A stretch of DNA of 64,000 nt, taken from positions 11,971,001 to 12,035,000 of the forward strand of contig OX291553.1 in NCBI GenBank assembly GCA_946406115.1, given 5' to 3'. Positions 11,481 through 22,205 of the stretch are shown here, one piece after another; the stretch's first letter is position 1, and every line of letters starts with the position of its first letter. This stretch comes from Apoda limacodes (Eukaryota > Arthropoda > Insecta > Lepidoptera > Limacodidae). The notes below the pieces were generated by a model. It made no database searches, was not told the DNA's origin, and saw only the letters and a list, made by a program, of their open reading frames with translations. Both the position numbers and the translations under genes were made by a program.

Positions 11481-11489
11481 ATAAGTTTT

Positions 11490-12950
11490 TCTCATTTAAG
11501 TATTTGTTTAGGTATATAACTTAACACGTTTAAAAGTTCAGAGGTACTCAATTATTTCTAAAAACCGTACTGTTTTTCATTGATAATATTGTTAGCTATT
11601 AAATATTTATTTATTTCGTCATCGAAATACCTCTTAATTATTTTATCAATACATGACATTATGGTTAATGGCTTGTAGTTATTTATGTCGCTGAGACTGC
11701 CATTTTCATAAATGGGTCTTATTATTTCTAATATTAGTTTGTCCGGGTAAGTTAATTTCGAAATGCATGTGTTTATTACGTGCGTGATGTCAGGTTAAGT
11801 AGCATAGTTATTAATAAGGGAAATTATCCCAAATGTTGGTAACCGACAACCCACTCAGAAAGGTCAAAAAGGTCAAAAAATTGGCTTCAACTATTTGTTC
11901 GTAGTGCACTCTCCAGTGTCATCTATATATAAACTTCTTGCCCTAAAGAGTTAAAAAATAAGATTTCAAAAGGCAACAAGTCGTTATTCAAAAATAGGGT
12001 TTTTACAAACACTCTTAATCGATAGAATTATTAAATGCAGTTTATTTTTATTTTTTGCTACATGACTTATGACGTAATGAATAATAATAATAATACCAAA
12101 GATGACTTATACGTCACACTCTATTGCACATACAATAACACAAAACAGCATTCACAAAATCAGTACAAATGTCGATCTTAATAATAATTTATAATCTAGA
12201 TGACTATTCATTGTAGGATGTAATTGAAAGTTTTTGAATATGCTCAAGGACTATACAACGTTAGAAGATAATTCGGAACCAATTTAGATTACTTTACACC
12301 ATGGGATAAAGTCGTCTATAACCATAGGAAATATATATATAGAAAAAAGAGACATTTATCAAAAACATTATTTATAAAATTGTAATAAAAACCATTTTTA
12401 TTAAATTGCATGTGTTTTAATTCTTGCAAACAAAACAAAAAATTCTCATACCAATTCCTCCTTTTCAGAGAGAACTAGATGTCAAAACATAAAAAAAAAG
12501 TAATTCCTAACAAAAATACTCAATACGGAAGTTGCGTGATTCGAACCATAGGCTCACCGGTTTAAGTCGCAGCGTCTATGGATCACACCACGGGGCAGAT
12601 AAAATTTAATGCGAAATAAACAATACTTATGGAGAACAACACTGCAGTTTACACCTAATTAATTGTTAGGTTAAGAAAACAAAAGATATAAGAACGGTTT
12701 AAATAAACTGGTTAGTATAAAGAAAACTAAACCTAATTTCGTCGATTTAAGGTTAATATTATTGACAGTTCTGATAATGTTAATGTGTGAGTGCGAGAGT
12801 CACAGAATAGCTTCACGCAATTTTAACCTTTACACTATGCATGGACTTTAGCAAATGACTGTACATCTCGCAATATCTCAAGGTCACATTTTGGTTTTTC
12901 TCTTTTACTGTAGTGATTTCTAAGTGATCGTGTATCTCCGTATCCCTTTC
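11490..12950. other. No gene recognised
   Basis: AT-rich. A minus-strand tRNA-like B-box (GGTTCGAATCA) near 12538-12548, with a neighbouring CCGGTTTAAGTCG block, may be a worn SINE head. Nothing else is supportable. Confidence 0.4.
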
Positions 12951-12959
12951 TGTAATCCC

Positions 12960-13400
12960 TTTTTTTTGCTACTGAGCTGACTATGCAGTTGGCTGTTGCA
13001 GCCATTACTGCTACACCGGGATTTTTGGGGCGAGACTCTGAAGGAGCCTCAAGGGCTCCTCGAGAGCCTCGGCTTGGGTTGTCGCTCTCGAGGGCGTGGC
13101 TTCGACCGGCGTAAGTCTCGAACCCGAAGGTGAGTCAGCGCCAGGAGGGGAGTTTCCCGTTGCGCGGGTGCGGTTGCGATTGAATGGGGGCTAGAAGCGC
13201 CCTGGCACTCTTTGATACCTCGTGTATCCTTACGGGCGCCGACAAAACCGAGGACGTCGGCGTCGTGTTAGGGAGGGGCCCTATTAGGGTAGGTCGTAGA
13301 GACTAATCTCGCTATCCGGACAGCGAGATCGTCATCTGGGGCCGTTAGTACGATAGATTTATGACCGTGCCGAGGTCGGTCGGGGAGATGACACGTTGTG
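12960..13400 (-). mobile_element. Poly(A) retroposon 3' end (family E)
   Basis: Matches 44585-45080 and 60225-60355. On the minus strand the sequence runs through an Arg/Pro-rich frame (TAPDDDLAVRIARLVSTTYP near 13350-13290) to GGCTGCAACAGCCAACTGCA and then an A run near 12968-12958. A 3' poly(A) on the minus strand marks it as a retroposed element. The protein is not one I can name. Confidence 0.6.
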
Positions 13401-13652
13401 GATTGCACAATTAATCGATTCGGGTGAATTTGTGAACGCTCGAAGTATACCACAGCTAATAGTTCGGAGGATCATAATTTGCATTTGCAAACACTTAAAA
13501 TGTTCAAGTTACAGGCACTCCCCAGGGTTAAATGTAATACATCCGTTTTGGTTTCAGGATGACTTTGTAGATCAGTAAGTACCTAATTTCATAGACAAAA
13601 TTGCTCCATACAACCGTTGTTGGTGATAATGTACTCTACCATGTCTCCACCG

Positions 13653-14483
13653 ACTTAAGGGTTCGATACGGCAAGTGAGTTTGCGATCGTCGACAATTCT
13701 CACAGCCCGTCGTTGAACCGAGTCAAAAAGGCCAAGCTGGTATCCAGGTGCACCCGCCCAGAGATGGTAGCAGTACTCCATATAGGGCCGAACTCTTGCG
13801 ACTTGTAAAGCAGCAACCTCTGCCCCGACGTGAAGTACTGCCTCGCTCTGTTGAGTACACCTAGGTTTTTGGACGCCAGCTTCATCTTCTCTTGCAAATG
13901 ATCTCGGAACTGAACATCGCTGGAGATGTCAACACCAAGGATCCCAATGCTCTTGGAGGGGAGTGTACTGGAATTGTGGACCACAGTGAAAGGTATTTTC
14001 TTAGCGGTGAACGCGCAGACTTTGTGTCTTTGTATGGTTGAATCGGACCAAGTTTACCCGTCCCCAGTCAGAGTCCTTGGACAGTGTGGTCTCGATTTGA
14101 GACACAAGTTCTCCGCGGTTTTCCTCCACAACGGAACGAGGAATGTTTGCACGACCCGTGTAATAAGCGTCTCCAGTACTGTCATCTGCATAGCAATGCA
14201 TGTTGCTGATGTCCAACATGTCATTAATATGCAGTAGAAACAGCGTAGGAGACAGCACAGAGCCTTGCGGGACACCAGCATTAATGTCCATCCTATCAGG
14301 GCAACTACCGTCAACTACGGTTCGTATGCGTCTGCTGGTCAAAAAGTTAGCTACCCAGTTGCACAAACCCTCGGGCACTCCGTAAGATGGCAACTTCGAT
14401 AGAAGACCCCGGTGCCAGACCCGAGCGAACGCCATCGCTATGTCTAGGCTAGTCTGGGCTAGTGCCCATCGGTGTATGCTCAC
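13653..14483 (-). pseudogene. LINE family A RT domain (inverted 5' segment)
   Basis: Minus-strand RT in three frames. 14483-14001 carries IAMAFARVWHRGLLSKLPSY, GLCNWVANFLTSRRI, AGVPQGSVLSPTLFLLHIND and the catalytic CYADDS. 13984-13700 carries SIGILGVDISSDVQFRDHL and the thumb region. 13781-13655 carries WAGAPGYQLGLFDSVQRRA ending LTCRIEPLS. The first catalytic block reads DIAMAF. Beyond 13653 the sequence is unrelated. Its 3' end overlaps by about 28 bp, in inverse orientation, with the start of the plus-strand segment at 14475. Confidence 0.85.
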
Positions 14484-14805
14484 TCACTTGCCGTATCGAA
14501 CCCTTAAGTCTGAGGAGAGACTTTGCCTCCCTGTGTGTGTTCTACCGCTTGTACAATGGGATGTGTTCTGAGGAATTGTTCGAAATGATTCCCACGGCTA
14601 CTTTCTACCATCTCACCGCTCGCCATATCGGCAGGGAATTCATTGTCACACTCTGGACCCGAAATGGTCGCGTACAGTGCGGTTTCAGAGAAACTTCCTT
14701 CCGCGAACACTTGGGTTGTGGAATAGGCTCCCTGCCAAGGCTTTCTCTAAGGACTACAGTATGGGGTTCTTCAAGAAAGAAGTTATTGGATTTTTTAAGG
14801 GTCAG
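14475..14805 (+). pseudogene. LINE family A C-terminal segment, opposite orientation
   Basis: Plus-strand continuation of the same LINE family. It reads LTCRIEPLSLRRDFASLCVF, YNGMCSEELFEMIPTATFYH, and in another frame FQRNFLPRTLGLWNRLPAKA then MGFFKKEVIGFFKG. It begins exactly where the minus-strand RT segment (13653-14483) leaves off in protein terms, so the two are the parts of one element with an inverted 5' half. The usual 3' end (ACCATCAGGCGG and tail) is missing after 14805. Confidence 0.85.
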
Positions 14806-15840
14806 CCATTACATTTACATTTCCCTATGGAGTTAAAGGCCCCAGCCATGATTGCTTTTAAAAGAAGGCTTTGCAGTTTGAAGCTTATTCTAGCTTTTGT
14901 AAACTTCCATATTAAGTTATCAGTTGCAGTGATTCCAGGTGTTTAGATTCGAAGCTTCCTTATGAAATCTTTGTCTTTTCTCTTTATGCCTGGTCTCCTG
15001 TCACACATTTTGTGCATCCTGCACTTTTCTAGGACAGCCATTTTAAGCCATTGCGAAATGTGATTTTGATTTTGTTTGTAATTTCAGAAGTGCAAATTCA
15101 ATAGGCTTCCTTTATGAGGGTTGTATTGTGTTTATGTGCATTGTCTATTATCTACATCATCTGACTTTATCTTAATATAGGTACTCCCTAACGACATTAT
15201 TTTTTTCATTTTGAAGCACCCACAAAGAAGTTAGTCCCCCAATGTTTGGCAATAACAATTAACAATATATTCAAAGAAATTATTGAGATAGTTAAATTAA
15301 CAAATTAAGTATTTGTTCAATCTTTCTCCAACCACTCTCACATAAAAAAAATTGGTTGATAGGTGCTATGTAAATGACTTTTCCTTTTTGACCAAGATAC
15401 TAATGATATTTAAAAGTACCCTGACACACTCATTAAAATAAAATATAGGTGTATTTATGGTAAAAAGACTAAAATTTTTCCTGTCAGAGTAATGTGTTGA
15501 ATTGTAATTGAATAGTGAGTACAGCACACCTAAATCATATTTATTTTTATGAATACAGATTAATTAATAAGAATCAATTATTTATTAGGTGATTTTAATA
15601 ACAATTTTAATAGGTGGTTGTGATTGATTCTATTGCGGATATCAATTAATTTATAAAAAAAAATTGTTAAAACCCATATCTAATGGAAACCTAAATCTGT
15701 TAGACCAAAATATTGCCTTTAACCTGTGACAATTTAGGTAGATGAAGCTTTCAGACAATAAAAAAATGTATAAAATCCGCCTAATAGATCTGGAGATTGT
15801 CTGACAAGTATACTATTCAATTACAATTAATACAACAAAC
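14806..15840. other. No gene recognised
   Basis: Low-GC sequence with no coherent protein or strong repeat that I can identify. Confidence 0.4.
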
Positions 15841-15844
15841 TCAC

Positions 15845-15915
15845 TGCGTGACTCAGTGGGTAATGACCTGACTGCTTAATTGAGGGATGTGGGTGCAATC
15901 CCCACACAACAAAAT
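15845..15915 (+). repeat. tRNA-derived SINE-like head
   Basis: Has an A-box-like TGACTCAGTGGGTA, a B-box-like GGGTGCAATCC and a perfect five-pair T-stem (GTGGG/CCCAC). The acceptor stem does not pair, so it is not a working tRNA. It sits immediately outside the 3' end of the I-clade LINE at 15945. Confidence 0.45.
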
Positions 15916-16183
15916 CATTTATATGATGAACAATTTTTTCTTATTATTATTTTCGCTTTGTGGCCTTTATTGTGCTTTAAAGGCACAGTATTTCGCCAAT
16001 GTCAACGTGGTGAGAGAATCACTGTATATAATTGATTGACCAGAATTGTTTTCTTTTAAATTGAGGTTCTATATTTATTGCCACCACCTAAAACAAAGGA
16101 TCCACGTCACACACACACAACAACAATTGGAAAAGGGCATATATTAGGGGAGAGACAAATATATATTCATAAACAACTTACTA

Positions 16184-19100
16184 CTACAGTTTAATGTTAA
16201 ATGTTTTGATATATTTTGTTAGGAGATGTATAAATGGCGTATTTACAAGGGATAACAAGAATTGCATATTTACAGGGCGTGGGATTTTGGTTGGAAGGAT
16301 ATCATACAAAGGAACTGGGAATTTAGGGCAGCTAAAAAATATATGGTCCGGGGAGCCTTCATCCAAACCACATTCACAAAGAGAGGAGTCTTTAATTCTA
16401 AGTTTTGTTAAGAAAACTGGGGTACACACATGGCCCAACCTCAGACGACATATGGTAGAAGTGACAGATTTATCACTGTTTCGTGAATGAAAAAACCATG
16501 GTTTTGATGGAATAGATGTTTGGATTTGACCATAATATTTTCCTTTTGTTGCTCTCGACTGTCTCCATAAAGTGTTCCAGTCTGTTGCAAGTTGTCTTTT
16601 TGCAAGGCATTGCAAGTCTAGGGAGAAGATTTTGTAGTGGGTCGAAAGTCCTGTATGAGCAGCATCTTTAGCCCATTGGTCAGCCGTCTCATTACCTTCC
16701 ACAACACTGTGACCAGGAACCCAGGCAAGAACCACCTCAATACCTTGGATATGACATGCATATAATACTTTTTTTATCTCAAGAATGATAGGCGATAATA
16801 ATTTAGCTTAAAAAGGGTTGCATAGTAGAGCTTGGAGACAGCTTTTTGAATCAGATAGAACTACTTATTGATTTATTTAGTTGGTGAGATTTTATATATA
16901 ACACGGCTTCTAAGAGAGCGATAGCCTCTCCTGTAAAAACAGATGTCTGAGGGGGACTTTTGAAGCTAAGAATAATTTTAAATTTAGGAATCCAAACAGC
17001 TGAACCAACACAGCTGTTTTCAGAAAGTTTGGAGGCATCCGTAAACAAGGTTAACCAGTTGAAATAATTTTTATTAAGAGATGAAGTTAATAAGTTGTTT
17101 GCTGCTGGATCGCCCTTAGTGATATCAAGATCTAAAACTACTTGTGGGTGAAATAATAAAACTTCAAACTCTGTGGCGTAGAGGGGCTGTTTAGGAAACT
17201 GAGCAATTGGGTGAGGGAATTGGGTTAGTTTTTTATAGCTTTTTATAAGTCTAGGGGGTTCCTTGTGGTTCCAGTAAGAACTAGATTGTAACTTATCAGA
17301 GAGAGATTGGAGAAGGATAGGGAGAGGGTGAAAGGAGAATTGGGCAATTTTAAAAAAATATCTGTCAGATAAAAATTGTCTTCGCAATCCCAGTGGAGAA
17401 TCCACACATTCAACCCGTAAGGCATTCAATGGGGAGGACTTCATAGCACCAGTTATGATACGTAGACACTTTGACTGAATTTTGTCTATTTTATCCAGAG
17501 ATGCCTTAGAACAAGGTTCCAGAAGGAAGGATGCGTGGTCAAGGTGGCTACGGACAATGGCATTATATAATAACTTTTGGCTGTAGGGGTGAGAGCCCCA
17601 CCACACACCTGACAGGGATCTTAAAATGTTAACTCCTTTCTCGCATTTGTCAGTCACAGAATTAAAGTGTGGGGAACCTGTGAGTTTTGAGTCTAATATG
17701 AGGCCTAGAAATTTTACTTGCTCAACTACTAGTACGAGCTGTTCATTAACTTTAATATCAATTATTGGATTTGATCTTTTTCTGGAGGAAATAACTACCT
17801 TACTTTTTGGAACAGCAAGGGTAAGTCCATGGTCATCTAGCCAAGTTTTTAAATAAGATAAAGCAGAATTTAAGTTACGTGAGGAATCTATTATGTTGTC
17901 TGATGCATAATAGAGTGCCAAATCATCAGCATACTGTAGTATATTACAAAAAGAAGTGACAGCATGATCAAGATCATAGGTGTAGATACTGTACAATAGT
18001 GGGCTTAACACAGATCCTTGGGGAAGACCCTTCCACACAGTCCTCCGAGGAGAAGTAGCTTGCAAGTGAATTTTAATATTTCTACCCATTAAGAGGTTAG
18101 AAATAAAATGAACCAACCTCACTGGAATGCTCAGCTGATGCATTTTCTGCCTGAGTATTGGGAGTTGGACATTGTCATAGGCGGAAGCTATATCTAAGAA
18201 CACTCCAACAAGATGCTTACCCTCGGATAGTGCTAGACGGATGTCTGTGGTCAAATGCCAAGGCTGTCAATGGTACCCTTACTTTTACGGAAACCCAATT
18301 GGAACTTAGCCAGAACTTCTCTGGATTCCATAAGCCACTCTAGACGGTTCTTAATCAAATGCTCCATTATTTTGCATAAGCAGGAGGATAGTGCTATTGG
18401 TCTATACGAGGATGCTTTAGAAGGGTCGGATCCAGGTTTAAGAATGGGAATGATTATTTGGCATTTCCATATCTCGGGAATAACACCAGAACAAAATATA
18501 TTATTTAAAATTTTTAATAAAACTCCTTTACTAAATTCTGAGAGATGGGTGATGAAAGAGTATGGGATACCATCATCACCAGGTGTTGAATCCTTAAGAC
18601 CTGATAAAACACGATTTAACTCTGTCATTGAAAAAGGTTCATCCATTATGTCATTTGTCCTAAGGGAGGGGTAAGGTTGAGGAAGACAGTTCTCACCTGG
18701 AACAAAAGGGGGACATAGCCTATCTGCAAGATTCTCACACCAATTGGAAGAATCATGGGATAGTCCAGAATTAAGGGTCATTGACCCTCGGTATTTTTTT
18801 ATCTTTTTCCATACATTGGCAGCAGGCGAGAGGAGACCTAGGAGACAAGGACTCACAAAATGTAGTCCAACTGCGTTTTTTTTTTTGACTAAAAAGTTTT
18901 TTTGCCCTTGCCGAGACCTGCCGATAGTTTAGGTAGTTCTCCATAGTCATCAATCTATTATATAGAAGTTCTGCATCTTTACGGCGTCTTACCATGTCTG
19001 TGCATTCAGGGTCCCACCATGGAGGTGAAGATATGTTTTTACTGGGAGTTTTTTTTAATGGAATGTGGGAGTTCGCAGCAGATATAAGACAGTTGATAAA

Positions 19101-19958
19101 TGTTGTGTACACTTCATCGATATTGTTAAAATTATCAAAATTATTTTCCTTTAGATTTTTCTCCATATACAATGAAAACTGGGGCCAGTCTGCATACTGA
19201 AGCTTGTATTTAAGAAGTGGGTTAAGGGAGGGGGAAGGAGAAACTAAATGAGGTTTAGTAATAATTATTGGAAAATGATCACTGCCATATGACTCATGGA
19301 GAACCTCCCAATGCAGAATGGGAGCTAGGCAAAGGCTAGAAACACTAATATCAACTGCTGATTTACTGTTTTGGGTCGGTGAAACCCGTCGAGTCGGAGA
19401 ACCATCATTAATTACACAGATGTTGTAATTCTCAAAAAGATCTATAAGGTGGGCAGAAAATGAGTCACAGAAATGTGAACCCCATGAGATATGGTGGGCA
19501 TTAAAGTCCCCAAGAATAATAAAAGGTTGTGGCAAGGAGGAAATTATTTGTTGTAGATCAGGAATATAAGCTGTGCTAGGGTGAGGGATGTAGATTGAAA
19601 CGAATGTAATATCCATAACTTGGGCTGCAACAACATTAAATTCTGATGAATGGTGAGGAAGTGGGATCTGAGAAGAAGGAAAGTTACGATTAATTAGTAG
19701 GCAAGAACCACCCCAGCCATCCGTTCTATCATCCCTGAGGCACGCATAGCCCGAAATCCTGAGATAAGATCCAGGAACCAACCATGTCTCCGAAATGGCA
19801 GCAACAGCCGGAGTGAACTTATTAAGTAAGTATATAAGATCGTGTTTCTTGTGGCGGATGCTCTTAGCATTCCACTGCAGAATCTTTGTCTCTTTGACTG
19901 GGGAGAATTTTAAGCAGTTCATACAGTTTATCAGCCACGGTGTTCGGTAATGCATCAT
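16184..19958 (-). pseudogene. I-clade LINE ORF2 (endonuclease, RT, RNase H), frameshifted
   Basis: From ATG at 19958: the apurinic-like endonuclease has catalytic Asn30 (LQWNAKS), Glu57 (SETW), Asp151/Asn153 (GDFNAH), Asp203 and the SDH triad at 226-228 (GSDHFP). RT follows from 18856, with SYRPIALSS, FQLGFRKSKGT, then VFLDIASAYD, LPQGSVLSPLLYSIY and catalytic QYADD. RNase H has LFTDASKL near 16985-17050, a SDSKSCLQAL block near 16840 and WVPGHSVVEGNETAD near 16700. A C-terminal CECGLDEGSPDHIFFSC motif follows. Frameshifts lie near 18830, 18255 and 16860 and a stop near 16810; all catalytic residues survive. It is therefore a recently killed copy. Confidence 0.9.
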
Positions 19959-21279
19959 CCCATTTTGAGATGATGTTGGTTATAAGAGAGAGGACTAGTT
20001 CAATCAATGAATCATTTGGGGTAGTATTTAAAAAAGATAGGTTTTGTAAAGCAGATCCATTAGGGAGTGAAAAGGGAATTTCTTGTATAATTTGCTGATG
20101 GGCTAGTCTGTCATACCCACGGGGAAGAGGAGCTCTAGGGGAAGGATTGCGAACTACAGTCTTCCTGTATGAAGTGTTTGGAGATGGGGATGGGGATTGG
20201 AAGGGTTGGGAGGAGATAGAAGGATCATAGGTCTGAATTTCCTGTGAAGGTAAGAACATAGTCTTAGTTACATCTGCATATGGGCGGCGGCGGGAGGGTG
20301 GAAAGCGGGCAGAAGCATCTAAATATGATATGCTTTCATCTGACATTACCATTTTTATAGATTTCTGCCTGGAAAATTCTGGGCAGCATTTATTTGTTGC
20401 AAAATGTTTACCAGAACAGTGTAAGCATGTAGATTGATCATCTAAAACTTGGCAGGATTCACCAGCATGATTTTGTGAACAGCGGAAACATCTAGCTTTA
20501 GAGCGACACTGAGTTTTAATGTGCCCAAACCGGCAACAGTTGTGGCACTGTATTGTTGGTAGTTGGTAAGTTTCAACAATCAGAGAAGTATTGTAGGAAT
20601 AAATCCATTTTGGTAGACGCTGACCCTCAAAGGTCAGGACTACTGACTGAGTGGGGACCCACGAGGCTTTACCTTCTGTAATTACTTTTCTATTAAGACA
20701 TCTAGCTTTGAGAACCTTACCGCAGCCCTCTGGTAAATCTAATGATTCAATAAGTTCATCCATGGACCAGTCTGTAGGAATCCCACGGACTAACCCCATT
20801 CTAGTTATATTGTACGATGGAATGGAAGCTTTGTATTTATTACCTTGTATGAAGGAAGCATTAATAAATTCATTAGCATCATTAGCTAATTTAAACTCTA
20901 TAGATACTCTATTACGTCCTGCACTTTTAATTCCATCTCAAACAATATTCTGAACCTTGTTTTGGAACAAAAGATGACCTATTTTAATAGCTAGGTCTGG
21001 TTCAACACGGGATATATGGACAATATAAGGACCTTTATCATTTAAATCGTATGTACGGGATTCCTCAAGGAGACTCGGGTGAACATATATTGTCTGTATT
21101 GAAGCAGATGAATCGATTTCGCTTTGTAATCTTTTTTCGTCACCTTCATTCGCATGCACAAATGGGCGTTTTTGGGCACGATTATCAACTTGCCGTGAAT
21201 CGTCTGGTATCGGGATGGGTTGGGACATAATCTGATCGATGGGATCAGAAGGCTTAGGAGGGATATTGTCATCCGCCAT
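19864..21279 (-). pseudogene. I-clade LINE ORF1 (Gag-like, zinc knuckles), one stop
   Basis: RNA-binding Gag-like protein of the LINE, about 471 codons from ATG at 21279. A single in-frame TGA at 20938-20940 (codon 114, after QNKVQNIV) interrupts an otherwise open frame; the sequence resumes in frame with DGIKSAGRNRVSIEFKLAND. The C-terminal half has three CCHC-type knuckles: CHNCCRFGHIKTQC, CFRCSQNHAGESC and CLHCSGKHFATNKCC. A Ser/Pro-rich stretch follows (SSQPFQSPSPSPNTS). ORF1 overlaps the start of ORF2 by about 95 bp in a different frame, as usual for LINEs translated by reinitiation. The TGA probably arose from an Arg codon by one transition. Confidence 0.85.
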
Positions 21280-21310
21280 GATTGTCAGTCGGATAGGCCG
21301 AAGCCTTCCG

Positions 21311-22200
21311 ACTGTAAAATTAAACTATTATCTGTTAAAAAAGGGTTAGTAACTTACATAAACAATACACAAACACTGAACACTTAATAAATCTTAGCTT
21401 AGAAGTTTAATTCTGTTAGAATAGATCCGCAAATCTTAAGAACAAAACACAAACAAGTGATTCAAACAACCACCAAAATTGTACCAAAATCAATTGTTTC
21501 TTAGTATAATAATATTTACAATAAACAAACATACATACATATCCATAGTACAAGCTTTGCTTAGTTTAGGACTAGATGGCGTTGCATATAATGTCCAAAA
21601 ATGTTTATCTATTGTCTCTAGTATAAGCCAAGATAAACACTCTGCCTTCCCTTCAACCACCTTTAAATCCCCCCCCCTCCCCATTGTCCCCCTAGCCTAC
21701 CCTCAACCTTAGGCGTGGATACTACTTTTTACCGTATTTTTTTATTTTTTCTGCCACCAAATTAATGAAGCCAGTACACCAGTAATGTGAAGAAAACAAT
21801 GTACTTCAGAAATTTCAGAGAAGACTTATCGGTTTATGCTGAGGCTCAAAGGCCCTCCACTTAGAATGTGAGGCACACTCCAAGACCACTAAGCCACCAC
21901 CAACCTATTATTTATTGAATAAATGAAGTTAAGCCCAATACTTGCCAATATCAACATTATGTAGTGAAAATAAATAATGCATTTAATATAACAAATACTT
22001 GCTCAAATTAACTGTATAAAAATTATAAATGTCATGGATTACTTTTGCCAATCCCCTGTTCTACTTCTCAAACTTGTCAACAGGCAACAGTACTCAAGTT
22101 GTAGTACAGACTTACAGATCTGGAATAAAACACACAATAAACATTAAATTATTTAATTAGAGATGAATAATAAATAGCATTTAACCTACTGTTTGATACA
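21311..22200. other. No gene recognised
   Basis: Holds the likely 5' untranslated part of the I-clade LINE up to perhaps 21480, a C run at 21669-21677, and the 3' flank of the minus-strand gene ending at 22206. AT-rich, nothing else seen. Confidence 0.4.
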
Positions 22201-22205
22201 TGAAA

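Larger units (their letters stand above)
15945..21310 (-). mobile_element. Nearly full-length I-clade LINE (ORF1 + EN-RT-RNase H ORF2)
   Basis: A minus-strand non-LTR retrotransposon of about 5.4 kb. ORF1 has three zinc knuckles; ORF2 has endonuclease, RT and RNase H in that order, followed by a CX-C-H-C cysteine motif. RNase H plus a TAA-repeat 3' tail (seen as TTATTATTATTTTCG at about 15943-15957) is typical of the I clade, as in the Drosophila I factor. The 5' limit is approximate, as I found no target-site duplication. Damage is light: one in-frame stop in ORF1 and a few frameshifts in ORF2. It is the youngest-looking large element in the window. Confidence 0.85.

Noticed and set aside
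15845..15915. tRNA gene
   Set aside because: A and B boxes and a T-stem are present but the acceptor and anticodon stems do not pair.
18255..18674. 139-codon plus-strand ORF
   Set aside because: Antisense to the RT domain of the I-clade LINE.
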